A stretch of 64,000 nt of DNA from positions 62,001 to 126,000 of the forward strand of contig NZ_KN050805.1 of NCBI RefSeq assembly GCF_000746085.1, written 5' to 3'. The notes beneath the pieces are model-generated. The model was not told the DNA's origin and did no database searches. It saw only the letters and a program-made list of their open reading frames with translations. Numbering within the stretch: position 1 is the first letter of the stretch; each line of letters opens with the position of its first letter. The position numbers and the translations under genes are program-made. The stretch is from Methylocapsa aurea. Its GTDB lineage: Bacteria; Pseudomonadota; Alphaproteobacteria; Rhizobiales; Beijerinckiaceae. Below, one piece after another: positions 37,168 through 45,277 of the stretch.

Positions 37168-37866
37168 TCATGCGCGCGTAGCGAGATCCGCGCCGGTCAA
37201 TCGGCCATCGTGCAGCGCAGAAGCAACGAGAACGCCGTGGATGCCTGCTTGCGTCAGACGGCTGAGATCCGAAGGACCGCGAAGGCCGCCCGCCGCATAG
37301 ACCATGGAATCCGGCGCGCGGCGCTTGAGGGCGCCGAGGCGATCGAGATCCGGGCCGGCGTCGCCGCCGACGCGCGCAAGATCCATGACAATGACGCGCC
37401 GTGGCCACAAATGCTTTGCATCGCAGAGCGCCTCGGGACCAAGAAACCTCTGCCCGCAAAAGTCGAGCGAGAGAATGATCCGCTCATCGCCGCCAAGGTC
37501 CTCAAGCGGCGCAAGGCTATGCAGGGTTTCGCTTCCAAGAACAAGATGGGCGCGCGGATGGCGCGCGAGCCATGCACGCGCTTCCTCCGTATGACTGACG
37601 CCTGCGTCGACCCAAAATGTCACGGCGGGAAAGGCCTCGCTCAGCGCCGCGAGGCTTCGTTCCTGCCCGCCGCGCGATTCGATCGCATCGAGGTCAGCCA
37701 CATAGAGCGTGTGAAAAGGATGAACGCTCAAAAGCCCGGAGACGACGTCGAGGGGCGCGCTTGTTTGCGCCAGCGGCGTAACGATTGGCGCATAGGAGTC
37801 GCGGCGGCCAAGACGGGCGCGGACCACGGCGCCCTGTTTCAGATCGATCACTGGTATGACATCCAT
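37168..37866 (-). CDS. HisA-like TIM-barrel protein of the H4MPT island
   Basis: A 232-residue protein of the HisA/HisF barrel group. It starts MDVIPVIDLKQGAVVRARLG, matching the ProFAR isomerase N-terminus with the catalytic Asp at residue 8. A second Asp falls in IILSLDF at residue 135, near the other HisA catalytic Asp. The C-terminal phosphate site reads YAAGGLRGPSDL and GVLVASALHDG. It is not the histidine-pathway gene by context: no his genes are near, and it sits between fae and the MfnF-like gene, where methylotroph islands carry a HisA-related unknown (COG1411-type). Its reaction is unknown. Confidence 0.82.
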   Translation of the reverse strand: MDVIPVIDLKQGAVVRARLGRRDSYAPIVTPLAQTSAPLDVVSGLLSVHPFHTLYVADLDAIESRGGQERSLAALSEAFPAVTFWVDAGVSHTEEARAWLARHPRAHLVLGSETLHSLAPLEDLGGDERIILSLDFCGQRFLGPEALCDAKHLWPRRVIVMDLARVGGDAGPDLDRLGALKRRAPDSMVYAAGGLRGPSDLSRLTQAGIHGVLVASALHDGRLTGADLATRA

Positions 37867-37889
37867 CGCGTTTCTGCTTCATGGCGCTA

Positions 37890-37937
37890 GAGCATTTTCG
37901 AGCGAAGTGGATACCGGTTCGCGTTAAGAAAATGCTC
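37890..37937. repeat. Dispersed palindrome, GAGCATTTTC type
   Basis: The arms GAGCATTTTC and GAAAATGCTC enclose GAGCGAAGTGGATACCGGTTCGCGTTAA, which contains an inner CGAAGTGG/ CCGGTTCG pairing. It lies in the divergent gap between the HisA-like and MfnF-like genes, and its sequence type is one I recall as common in Hyphomicrobiales. Confidence 0.75.
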
Positions 37938-37995
37938 TAGCGGTTCGAATGCCTGATCCTGTCCCAAAAGCGGCGCCTGTTCACATGCTATGCTT

Positions 37996-38119
37996 AGAGC
38001 CGGATGACTTCGGATGGAATCGCAGCGCGATTCCATCCGAAGCCTTAAATCCGCCTCTCATCAATGAGTTAGAGCATGATGCCGAAAACCGGTTTCCACT
38101 TTTCGGCATCATGCTCTAG
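37996..38119. repeat. Dispersed two-hairpin palindromic element (A type, copy 2)
   Basis: The first hairpin (38006-38044) has left arm GACTTCGGATGGAATCGC and right arm GCGATTCCATCCGAAGCC. The linker CCGCCTCTCATCAATGAGTT differs by one base from copy 1. The second hairpin, 38071-38117, is identical to 4621-4667. It ends just before the MfnF-like gene and may act on its transcript. Confidence 0.9.
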
Positions 38120-38144
38120 CAAAAGGGTCTGCTGGATTCTCCAC

Positions 38145-39182
38145 ATGCAAATAATCATCGGATGGGACATCGGCGGCGCGCATCTCAAAGCCGCCCGCGC
38201 GGAAGACGGAATCATCACCCATGCCGCGCAAGTCCCCTCCCCGCTTTGGCTCGGCCTGGAGGAACTTGATTGCGCTTTTGCGCAGGCGCAAGCGATCGTC
38301 GGTCGAGCTCCCCTCAACGCGATCACGATGACAGGTGAATTATGCGACGCCTTCGCAACCCGCGAAGAGGGCGTCGTTGGGCTCGCCGGCGCAGCGGAGC
38401 GTTTGCTGGCGCCCGGCGCCGTGTGGTTTTACGCCGGGCGTTCGGGCTTTGTCGGCGCGCCCGAAATCGCGGCTCATGCATCCGACATCGCATCCGCCAA
38501 TTGGCATGCAAGCGCGGCGCTGAGCGGCCATCGCGCGCCCCAGGCCCTCTTCATCGACATGGGCTCGAGCACGACAGACATCATTCCCATTGCCGGAAGC
38601 CGGCCCGCCGCGCTGGGCTATGCCGACGCGGCTCGGCTCGGCCATGGCGAACTGGTCTATACCGGCCTCGTGCGAACATTCCTGATGGCTGGTCCGAAGC
38701 TCGTTCCGTTCGCTGGGCAATGGACGCCGTTGATGAATGAATGGTTCGCCGATATGGCGGACGTCCATCGCATTCTTGGGCAATTGCCTGCGGGCGCCGA
38801 TTTGACCGACACGGCCGACGGCCGCGAGAAAACGGCGGCGGCTTCCCGCGCGCGGCTGGCCCGGATGATCGGACGCGACAGTTGCGAGGCTGACGCCGCC
38901 GCATGGGACAGGCTGGCGCGTTTTTTCGCCGAAGCGCAATTGCGCGAGATCATGGACGCCGCCGCTCTTGTTCTGTCGCGCAGCATTCTTGACGCCGGCG
39001 CCCCCATTGTCGGCGCCGGCGTCGGACGCGGCGTCATCCGCCAAATCGCGCATCGATTTGAGCGGCCCTTCGTTGCTTTCGACGAATTGATCGAGGCCCT
39101 CCCGGAGGCGCGGAGCAAAGCCTGCGATTGCGCGCCGGCCTGCGCCGCAGCGCTTGTGGCGGCGGCTCAATTCTCCGCATAA
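38145..39182 (+). CDS. MfnF-like ASKHA-family protein (methylofuran biosynthesis)
   Basis: A 345-residue member of COG1548. The phosphate-binding motifs of the acetate-kinase/Hsp70/hydantoinase fold are visible as IIGWDIGGAHLKAARAEDG and LFIDMGSSTTDIIPIAGS. In archaea MfnF condenses the aminomethylfuran with gamma-glutamyltyramine; in methylotrophs this protein is annotated as an H4MPT-linked C1 transfer protein and probably acts in methylofuran synthesis. A C-terminal cysteine cluster (CDCAPAC) could bind metal. ATG 38145 is chosen because the longer frame reads through the A-type repeat. It overlaps the DUF447 gene tail-to-tail by 16 bases. Confidence 0.82.
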   Translation: MQIIIGWDIGGAHLKAARAEDGIITHAAQVPSPLWLGLEELDCAFAQAQAIVGRAPLNAITMTGELCDAFATREEGVVGLAGAAERLLAPGAVWFYAGRSGFVGAPEIAAHASDIASANWHASAALSGHRAPQALFIDMGSSTTDIIPIAGSRPAALGYADAARLGHGELVYTGLVRTFLMAGPKLVPFAGQWTPLMNEWFADMADVHRILGQLPAGADLTDTADGREKTAAASRARLARMIGRDSCEADAAAWDRLARFFAEAQLREIMDAAALVLSRSILDAGAPIVGAGVGRGVIRQIAHRFERPFVAFDELIEALPEARSKACDCAPACAAALVAAAQFSA

Positions 39183-39724
39183 AAGGACTGGCGTTTCTGC
39201 ATGAGCCAGGACCAGGCCTCGCGCTCTGCCGGCCCCGCCGTCTTCTCGATCGCGATGGCCAGATAGGCGATTTCATGATCGACCTTCTCGCGCGGCAGCA
39301 TATGCAAACGCGTAATCAGGATGGCGCATTCGAGGACCGCATTGCGGGCGCGATTGAACCCTTCGAAAGGCGCATGGCTTTCCATATGCAGAACCTTGCA
39401 ATGGAAGCGCGGACGCTCCGGATGCTCATCAACGCGGACCACGGCGAGTTCGGCATGGGCGAGAGCCGCGGCCAGACGCGGCGGAGGCGCCTTGACCGCC
39501 GGGATAAGCGGCCAGTCGCGCCGACCGGTGACGAGGCCCGCGAAAATACGCGGATCATCGCTGTAATTGGCGGTCGCAAATGGAACGCTCAAGAGATTGT
39601 CCAGCGTCGTCGAGGGACGAAACGGCGCGAGGACCCATCCCTCCGCCTCCTCGATGAGGCCGAGGGGGGCGAGATGCGCTCTACCCGACGCATCGATGGT
39701 GGTGACGATGGTTTCGCGGATCAT
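39167..39724 (-). CDS. DUF447 family protein (H4MPT island)
   Basis: A 185-residue protein of the flavin-reductase-like DUF447 group. Blocks: MIRETIVTTIDASGRAHLAP, then GWVLAPFRPSTTLDNLL, FATANYSDDPRIFAGLVTG and FNRARNAVLECAILITRLH. The family is found in methanogens and in methylotrophs with H4MPT. Its split-barrel fold suggests flavin binding, but no reaction is known. It is the last gene of the minus-strand run, 90 bases after the dihydropteroate-synthase-like gene. Confidence 0.82.
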   Translation of the reverse strand: MIRETIVTTIDASGRAHLAPLGLIEEAEGWVLAPFRPSTTLDNLLSVPFATANYSDDPRIFAGLVTGRRDWPLIPAVKAPPPRLAAALAHAELAVVRVDEHPERPRFHCKVLHMESHAPFEGFNRARNAVLECAILITRLHMLPREKVDHEIAYLAIAIEKTAGPAEREAWSWLMQKRQSFYAEN

Positions 39725-39814
39725 CGCCGCTTCGCCCTATCCAGAGCCAATCTCCGTATGCTTCCTTTGCAATGAAGCTCCCGGCCTTGCTCCAACGGAG
39801 CGTTGCGTCGCCGA

Positions 39815-41209
39815 TCACTCACGGACCTTGCCGCGCAGCGTGTGGCCCGCTTCGCGCAGACGGTTCTTATCTTCTTCAGGCCGATCGGCTCCACAGCCCC
39901 AGTCGAGCGGCTCGTCCTGCGCGTAGCGCTTGCCGAGCGCAAAGGCGATCTCGGCCTTGGCGAGCTCGGCGCCGAGATAGAAGGCATGGGCGCCATCCGC
40001 CTCGACGCCAAGTTTGGGAAATAATGAAAAGGCGTCGCGCGCCACATGGTGACCCTCGCGATTGAAAATATGCAGCCCATCCTCGGCGGTCGCAATCCGA
40101 AAACTTGCGTCCCGCACTTCCTCCGCCATCTCCTCGATCTCCCGCCGCGATGACGGATAGGGCGCGCGATCGTGAAGCTGCAGGAGCCCCGCGTCATAGC
40201 CCTTGGGCGTGGCGCCGTCTGCGGCGGCCGCCAGCATGAGGCGGCGCGCGGCGTCATGCTCCTGGAGCGTGCGGCGCGTATGCGGACTGACCTGGACGGT
40301 GAGCACATTGCGGATCGCCAGCTCCGAACAAAGTCCGATCAGCACGGCGGTGACGCCGCCCGAATCCGCTTCGGTCAATTCGGTGAGATTGCCGGTGCCC
40401 ATCATCATCTCAGCTTGAGGAAGGCGGCGCCGGGTTTCGACATAACGCGCCAGCGAAGCGGCGAAGCCGAAATGAATCGGGTCGAGAATGGGATCGACGA
40501 TGTAGGAAAGCCCGCGTTGCTCGGCGAGATGCGCGGCGCGCACCAGGGAGTCGATGTCGCCATGCGGCGAGGGTACAAGAATTGGAGTTGCTCCAGAGCC
40601 GGCGGCGATGTCGAGGCTGCTCTCATCAAGGCTCAGGAGAAAATCGGCGCCAGCCCCTGCCCCCCGCGCAAGTTCGCCCGGATCGGCGGAATCGACGCTG
40701 ACTCTGTGGCCCGCCGACTTCAAGGCCCGGATGGAGTCTTCAAGGCCGGGAAAGGGCGTATCGGGCAGACAACCGACATCGATTACATCGGCGCCGGCCT
40801 TGCGCATGCCATCCGCGCGGGCGAGCAAAGCCTCGATCGACAGCGCGGGAGCATCGATGATCTCGGCGAAAATCCGAATGTCGTAACGCGATAAATCCCT
40901 GGCCTGCCCACCCCGCCCGAGATAGGCGGGGAGATCGCTCAATTCATCCGGCCCGCGCATGACCGGCGCATTGAGCGCGCTCGAGAGCCGGGCGAGATCG
41001 GCGCGGCAGCGGCCCGGCAGAATGATGCGGTCCGCTCCAACGGGCCGCGGCAAGCGGCGCAGGATGATCGCTTCCGTCATCAAGGCGGCGACTTTGACGC
41101 CGATATCGCAAACCTCCCAGCTGAAAGGGGTCTCGCCCAAGGACCGCAACAGCCTGTCGAGGCGCGGATAGGCGAGATGACCGGTGAGGAACAGAAAGCG
41201 CTCGCTCAT
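39815..41209 (-). CDS. Dihydropteroate-synthase-like protein (DUF6513/pterin-binding)
   Basis: A 464-residue protein. An N-terminal domain of about 110 residues (MSERFLFLTGHLAYPRLDRL) precedes a pterin-binding TIM barrel: RIFAEIIDAPALSIEALLAR, GADVIDVGCLPDTPFPG, HRVSVDSADPGELARGAG, SYIVDPILDPIHFGF and EMMMGTGNLTELTEADS. The blocks DVGC and TGNLTELTEADS replace those of ordinary FolP. Archaeal relatives (MJ0107-like) are thought to join the pterin to beta-RFA-phosphate, which FolP cannot do. It overlaps the flavoprotein gene upstream (ATGA) and is the likely H4MPT counterpart of folP at 52 kb. Confidence 0.85.
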   Translation of the reverse strand: MSERFLFLTGHLAYPRLDRLLRSLGETPFSWEVCDIGVKVAALMTEAIILRRLPRPVGADRIILPGRCRADLARLSSALNAPVMRGPDELSDLPAYLGRGGQARDLSRYDIRIFAEIIDAPALSIEALLARADGMRKAGADVIDVGCLPDTPFPGLEDSIRALKSAGHRVSVDSADPGELARGAGAGADFLLSLDESSLDIAAGSGATPILVPSPHGDIDSLVRAAHLAEQRGLSYIVDPILDPIHFGFAASLARYVETRRRLPQAEMMMGTGNLTELTEADSGGVTAVLIGLCSELAIRNVLTVQVSPHTRRTLQEHDAARRLMLAAAADGATPKGYDAGLLQLHDRAPYPSSRREIEEMAEEVRDASFRIATAEDGLHIFNREGHHVARDAFSLFPKLGVEADGAHAFYLGAELAKAEIAFALGKRYAQDEPLDWGCGADRPEEDKNRLREAGHTLRGKVRE

Positions 41210-41754
41210 GGCGCCGGCAATTCGCTCCGGCGGCGGGCGATAAACTCTTTCAGGTCGCTCAGGCTCTCGGCCACGCTTGTCTCATCAAAGCTTTTGAGCT
41301 TCTCGAAATTCTCGAGGTCGATCTTGCGCGGAAACACCTTCACCATTCCCTTGGGGGAACGCGTTTCGAGCTCCGGCGCGGTGTCGCACGCGAAAACAAT
41401 GGTTGGGACGCGGCACTTGCCAGCCTGGGCGAAAACATTACTGGCGAGATTGTCGGAAATTCCATAGACGAATTTGGCGACGCTGTTCGACGTCGCGGGC
41501 GCGACGACGAGCGTATGGTAGACGCCATGATAGAAATAGCCGACCTGCGGCGAACTCGCGGCGGTGTCGCTGAAAACGCGGGCTGATTTCGGCAGGTCGA
41601 GTTTCTGCTTATACATGCGCAGCACTTCCGCCGCCGCCTTGCTGACGAAGACGTCGACATTCTCCAACTCGCGCACGAGATCCAGGCATTCGTTAAAGAA
41701 ATGACCGGACCCGGTCAGCGCCCAGCCCCAGCGCGGGGTGACGACATTGCTCAT
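41206..41754 (-). CDS. DmrB/AfpA-like flavoprotein (dihydromethanopterin reductase family)
   Basis: A 182-residue flavodoxin-like flavoprotein. The FMN-binding loop lies at WGWALTGSGHFFNECLDLV. The blocks VVAPATSNSVAKFVYGISDN and VPTIVFACDT match the archaeal flavoprotein family whose member DmrB reduces dihydromethanopterin. In Methylobacterium the reductase step is done by DmrA and an AfpA homologue is also present, so the exact role here is inferred. ATG 41754; overlaps the next gene by four bases (ATGA) and follows mfnE by 33 bp. Confidence 0.85.
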   Translation of the reverse strand: MSNVVTPRWGWALTGSGHFFNECLDLVRELENVDVFVSKAAAEVLRMYKQKLDLPKSARVFSDTAASSPQVGYFYHGVYHTLVVAPATSNSVAKFVYGISDNLASNVFAQAGKCRVPTIVFACDTAPELETRSPKGMVKVFPRKIDLENFEKLKSFDETSVAESLSDLKEFIARRRSELPAP

Positions 41755-41787
41755 GCTCGCACCAATCTTAAAAGGCTCCGATAGACT

Positions 41788-42402
41788 CTAAGGAAGCGCA
41801 ACGCCCGCGCCCGGCATGCCGCCACGCTGCAAGATCTCCGCGGCGCCGGCAAGCGACGCCGGACCGGCGAGCCAGACCTCGGCTTTGCTCTGCGCGGCGA
41901 AATGCGGGAACAGCGGATCGACAATTTGCTCGGCGGCGAGTTCCCGGGCGGACGCTCCGCCGATCGCATCGCGCGATTTGATGAGGAGAAGGCGGCGCGC
42001 CCCATAGACTCCGGCGAGCCAGGCCGCGAGCGAATCCGAGGTCGCCTCCCAGGAGGCGGGCACTTCCAAAGCGCCAAGCACCATCTCGGATGGCAACCAG
42101 ATCGGAATTTTTCCAGCGTTCAATGCGTCGTCCATTTCGCAGCGGGAGGCCGCCAAAGCGAATGCATCCGAATGCGCGCCGAGCGCGATGGCGAATTGCT
42201 CCATCGCCAGAAGCGCCATGCGATGGGCCGCGACGTCGTCAAATCCGATCGCCTCTTGGGCGCAACGCACGCCAATCGCGAAAGGGCCGCCGCCTGGAAC
42301 GAGGATAAAGGGCCCCCCCCAGGAGAGCAGCGCTTTGAGCCAGGCTTCGCGTTGCGGCGAATGCGCGAGGCTGCCGCCGAATTTGACGATGGCGGCGCTC
42401 AA
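41788..42402 (-). CDS. MfnE-like amino acid kinase family protein (methylofuran biosynthesis)
   Basis: A 204-residue small amino-acid-kinase-fold protein. Blocks: AIVKFGGSLAHSPQREAW (the K-x-G-G-S start), FILVPGGGPFA (nucleotide or substrate loop), then GARRLLLIKSRDAIGG. MfnE of methanogens phosphorylates aminomethylfuran phosphate to the pyrophosphate used for coupling by MfnF. This homologue lies beside mfnB and near the MfnF-like gene, which fits the same route. It starts with TTG 42402, overlapping the mfnB-folB stop (TTGA); the RBS is weak. Confidence 0.82.
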   Translation of the reverse strand: MSAAIVKFGGSLAHSPQREAWLKALLSWGGPFILVPGGGPFAIGVRCAQEAIGFDDVAAHRMALLAMEQFAIALGAHSDAFALAASRCEMDDALNAGKIPIWLPSEMVLGALEVPASWEATSDSLAAWLAGVYGARRLLLIKSRDAIGGASARELAAEQIVDPLFPHFAAQSKAEVWLAGPASLAGAAEILQRGGMPGAGVALP

Positions 42403-43595
42403 TGATTTCTCGGACCTCTCGGATTTCTCACGCCGCCAGCCGCTTCCGACAGGCTCGGAAAAAGCTGATCGACAGCGCCCGCTTCAATCGCCCGCTCGCG
42501 TTTGATCTCGACGCCAACCTTGCCGCAAATCACGTCGAGCTTTTCGATGCGCACGCAAATCCGCAAGACGCTCGGGTGCCGCAGAACCGAATCCGCGAGT
42601 TCCCTCGCCAGGGTTTCGATCAATTCGACATGGCCCCGGCCTAGGATGATCTTGATCGCGTCGACGATGAGGTCATAGGAAAAAATATCGCGCATATCGT
42701 CGGAGTGATGCTGATTGCGCCGGACATCGACGTCGACGTTGAACCGCACATTCTGTTGCAGGCCGCGTTCGAAATCATAGGCGCCGATGGAGCATGGCAT
42801 GACGAGATCATGCACGAAGACTCTATCGGTCTCGGTCGAACGCTCTTGCGTTGCGGTATAGCCGCGTCCCAAAAAGCGCCAATCGACCCGCGGCTCGCCG
42901 GGGGCCGCCTGGCTGTCGGCTTCCTGCGGAATAAGATCCCGGATCATCCGCACCGAGGCCGCGTCGATCCCGGCCTCACGCGAGCGGCCGAGGCACAAGG
43001 ACCCGCGAAATCCGAGATAATTCGGCTGCAGCGGAAGCAGCCGCGGCACGTCGGGCGCCTCCAGCGACCCAGCGAGGCCCGAGATCAGTCCAGCCTCCCG
43101 GCAGCGATCGAGAAAGCCGGCCAGCGCGGCGACATCCATATGATCGAGAAGACGCCTCTCGCCTTTTGTCGCCGTATCGAGCATGGCGCCCATGAAGCCA
43201 TGCTTGGCCATCAGCCGCACGAGATCGAGGTCAGGCGCGCGATCTGCGAAAAGAACGCCGACGAGCTTCACTTCGCCCGCAAGGAGGTCCAACGCGCGAA
43301 TGCACTCGGCTCCGCCTTTGTCCGATGGAAAGCCGACCTTGACATAGTCGACCCCAGTCGCGGCGATTGTCGCGACCGCCTCGACCGCCGCCTCCGGCGA
43401 TGCGAACCGGTCGCCGGCCGTCGCGCTGACCCGCCGGCGTTTGCCGACCGCGCGGACAATATCGGCGACGAGGCGGGGGTCGAGCGCGCCAAGCGCTCCC
43501 TTCGCCGGATCTTTCAGATCGATGATGTCGGCGCCGCCGGCCCAAACCGCTTCCGCCTCGGCAGGGTTGGTTACACTCGCGAGCATCAAAGCCAT
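42399..43595 (-). CDS. Fusion: (5-formylfuran-3-yl)methyl phosphate synthase + dihydroneopterin aldolase
   Basis: A 398-residue two-domain protein. Residues 1-222 match MfnB (DUF556), which makes the furan of methanofuran from two glyceraldehyde 3-phosphates. Lysines and aspartates fall where the archaeal enzyme uses them: D26/K28 in DIIDLKDPAKGALGALD, K86 in DYVKVGFP, and D140/K144 in MLDTATKG. Residues 255-370 match FolB: GAYDFERGLQQNVRFNVDV with E276, VELIETLARELAD with E327, and GKVGVEIKR with K359. ATG 43595 follows AAGGA. A roughly 30-residue linker joins the domains. The gene overlaps mfnE by four bases. Confidence 0.88.
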   Translation of the reverse strand: MALMLASVTNPAEAEAVWAGGADIIDLKDPAKGALGALDPRLVADIVRAVGKRRRVSATAGDRFASPEAAVEAVATIAATGVDYVKVGFPSDKGGAECIRALDLLAGEVKLVGVLFADRAPDLDLVRLMAKHGFMGAMLDTATKGERRLLDHMDVAALAGFLDRCREAGLISGLAGSLEAPDVPRLLPLQPNYLGFRGSLCLGRSREAGIDAASVRMIRDLIPQEADSQAAPGEPRVDWRFLGRGYTATQERSTETDRVFVHDLVMPCSIGAYDFERGLQQNVRFNVDVDVRRNQHHSDDMRDIFSYDLIVDAIKIILGRGHVELIETLARELADSVLRHPSVLRICVRIEKLDVICGKVGVEIKRERAIEAGAVDQLFPSLSEAAGGVRNPRGPRNH

Positions 43596-43874
43596 TATGG
43601 CGCATCCTTGGGTGGCGTTGGCGAAAGGGTCAGGCGCCCGATCAGCCGAACTCAGGCGTTGCGGACGCAAGCATCCGGGCGAAGGCGGCGCAAGCGCAAC
43701 GACCGCCGCGCCGCGAATGTGGGGCGGCGCGAAAGAGGCTTTTGATGACTTGCCTTTGGAATCGCCGCGCTCCGGCGCATAAACCCGCGCCGATGCTCAA
43801 AGCCGCTGATATATTTTGGCGATAAATATAGGCTTGGGGCCGCAATTGCAATTGCGCCAAAGCGGCGGGCGCGT

Positions 43875-44717
43875 TCATGTTTCCTCGATCCGGGCGGCGA
43901 TCAGCCCGCGCAGCCGCTCCAGCGCGCCGCCGGCCCGCCGGCGCAGCGGCGCGCCATTGCAGGACCCCGCCGCAGCGGCGCCGCGGACGCTGTTGGTGAG
44001 AAAAACCTCATCCGCCGCGGCTATATCTGCTTCCTCGAGCGAAGCCTCCACCGGCGTCAACCCAACCTGGTTCGCCAAGGAGAGCGCGAGCGCTCGCATG
44101 GCGCCAGGCAATGCGCCATCGGAAACCGGCGGCGTTTCCAAACGTCCCTCGCGAATAAGGAAAAGGTTGGCGATGGTCGCGCAGGCGACCGCGCCGCGCG
44201 TATTGAGCATCAAGGCCTCATCGGCGCCATGCGCCCGCGCTTCCTCAAGGGCGATCAGATTGTCGAGATAGGGCAGCGCCTTGATGCGCGAGACCGGCGA
44301 GAACTCGTTGCGCCGGGTCCTCCTCGCGATATGGAGCGAAAGCGGAGAGTCGCGCGGCGCCGGCATCGGCGCCAGCGTCATTAGAAGGGTTGGATGCGGA
44401 GCGCCGGGCGGGGCGAGGCCGCGCGGACCCGCGCCGCGGGTCACCGTGACCCGGAGAATGGCGCTGTCTGCCGCCTCGGCCGAAAGATAGGAGGCGACAT
44501 CCGCCCGAAGCCTGCCGAGATCGACCGCCTGCGCGAAATCCAGAACCTTCAAGCCGGATGCTAGCCGCTCCAGATGCGCGTCAAGATCGAAGGCCCGGCC
44601 GTTCCGCACCCGCATCGTCTCGAACACGCCGTCGCCGAGCAGGAAGCCGCGATCGGCGATCGCAACATGCGCTTCCTCCGGCGCGCAAAGCTTTCCGCCC
44701 AGCCACGCCCGCATCAT
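43875..44717 (-). CDS. pabC: Aminodeoxychorismate lyase (class IV aminotransferase fold)
   Basis: PabC removes pyruvate from 4-amino-4-deoxychorismate to give p-aminobenzoate. The 280-residue protein has PLP-enzyme class IV motifs: VAIADRGFLLGDGVFETMR, the PLP lysine in VSRIKALPYLDNLIALEEA, and ACATIANLFLIREGRL and TNSVRG at the end. PabC is preferred over D-amino-acid or branched-chain aminotransferase because pabA and pabB overlap it directly. ATG 44717 overlaps the pabA stop (ATGA). 279 bp separate it from the mfnB fusion gene, so that run could have its own promoter. Confidence 0.85.
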   Translation of the reverse strand: MMRAWLGGKLCAPEEAHVAIADRGFLLGDGVFETMRVRNGRAFDLDAHLERLASGLKVLDFAQAVDLGRLRADVASYLSAEAADSAILRVTVTRGAGPRGLAPPGAPHPTLLMTLAPMPAPRDSPLSLHIARRTRRNEFSPVSRIKALPYLDNLIALEEARAHGADEALMLNTRGAVACATIANLFLIREGRLETPPVSDGALPGAMRALALSLANQVGLTPVEASLEEADIAAADEVFLTNSVRGAAAAGSCNGAPLRRRAGGALERLRGLIAARIEET

Positions 44718-45277
44718 TGCCGCCCAATGAACCCCAGGAAATTTTGCAGCAAGCGATGCCCTTGCTCGGTGAGGATCGATTCAGGATGAAACTGAACGCC
44801 GAAAGTTGGATGTTCGCGATGTTGCAAAGCCATGATCTCGCCCTCCGGAGACCATGCCGTCGCGGCGAGTTGGCGTTGATCCTCGTCAAGCTCGACGATC
44901 AACGAATGATACCGGCCGACGCTCAACGGATTTGGCAGGCCTTGGAGAATGCCGGAAGCCTCGTGCCGCACCAGGCTCGCCTCGCCATGCATCGGGCGCG
45001 CGGCGCGCACGACGCGCCCGCCGAAAACCTGGCCGATGCATTGATGGCCAAGGCAAATGCCGAGGATCGGCGCGCGGCCGGAATATTCGCGCACAAGCTG
45101 ATTGGATGCTCCCGCCTCGTTGGGCGTGCAGGGTCCGGGCGAAATCACGATGGCTTGCGGGCTCTCGCGCGGCAGGGCCGCGTCATTGCGCACCACCACG
45201 GGCGTCGCGCCGAGTTCGCGCAAATAATTGGCGATCGTGTGAACAAACGAATCGTAATTGTCGATGACGAGGATCAT
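44714..45277 (-). CDS. pabA: Aminodeoxychorismate synthase glutaminase subunit
   Basis: A 187-residue class I glutamine amidotransferase. It starts MILVIDNYDSFVHTIANYL (typical PabA/TrpG). The nucleophile Cys is in PILGICLGHQCIGQVFGG, and the partner His lies in FGVQFHPESILTEQG. It supplies ammonia to PabB. The length and the surrounding pabB and pabC make it PabA, although such subunits can also serve TrpE. Overlaps pabB and pabC by four bases on each side. Confidence 0.93.
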   Translation of the reverse strand: MILVIDNYDSFVHTIANYLRELGATPVVVRNDAALPRESPQAIVISPGPCTPNEAGASNQLVREYSGRAPILGICLGHQCIGQVFGGRVVRAARPMHGEASLVRHEASGILQGLPNPLSVGRYHSLIVELDEDQRQLAATAWSPEGEIMALQHREHPTFGVQFHPESILTEQGHRLLQNFLGFIGRQ

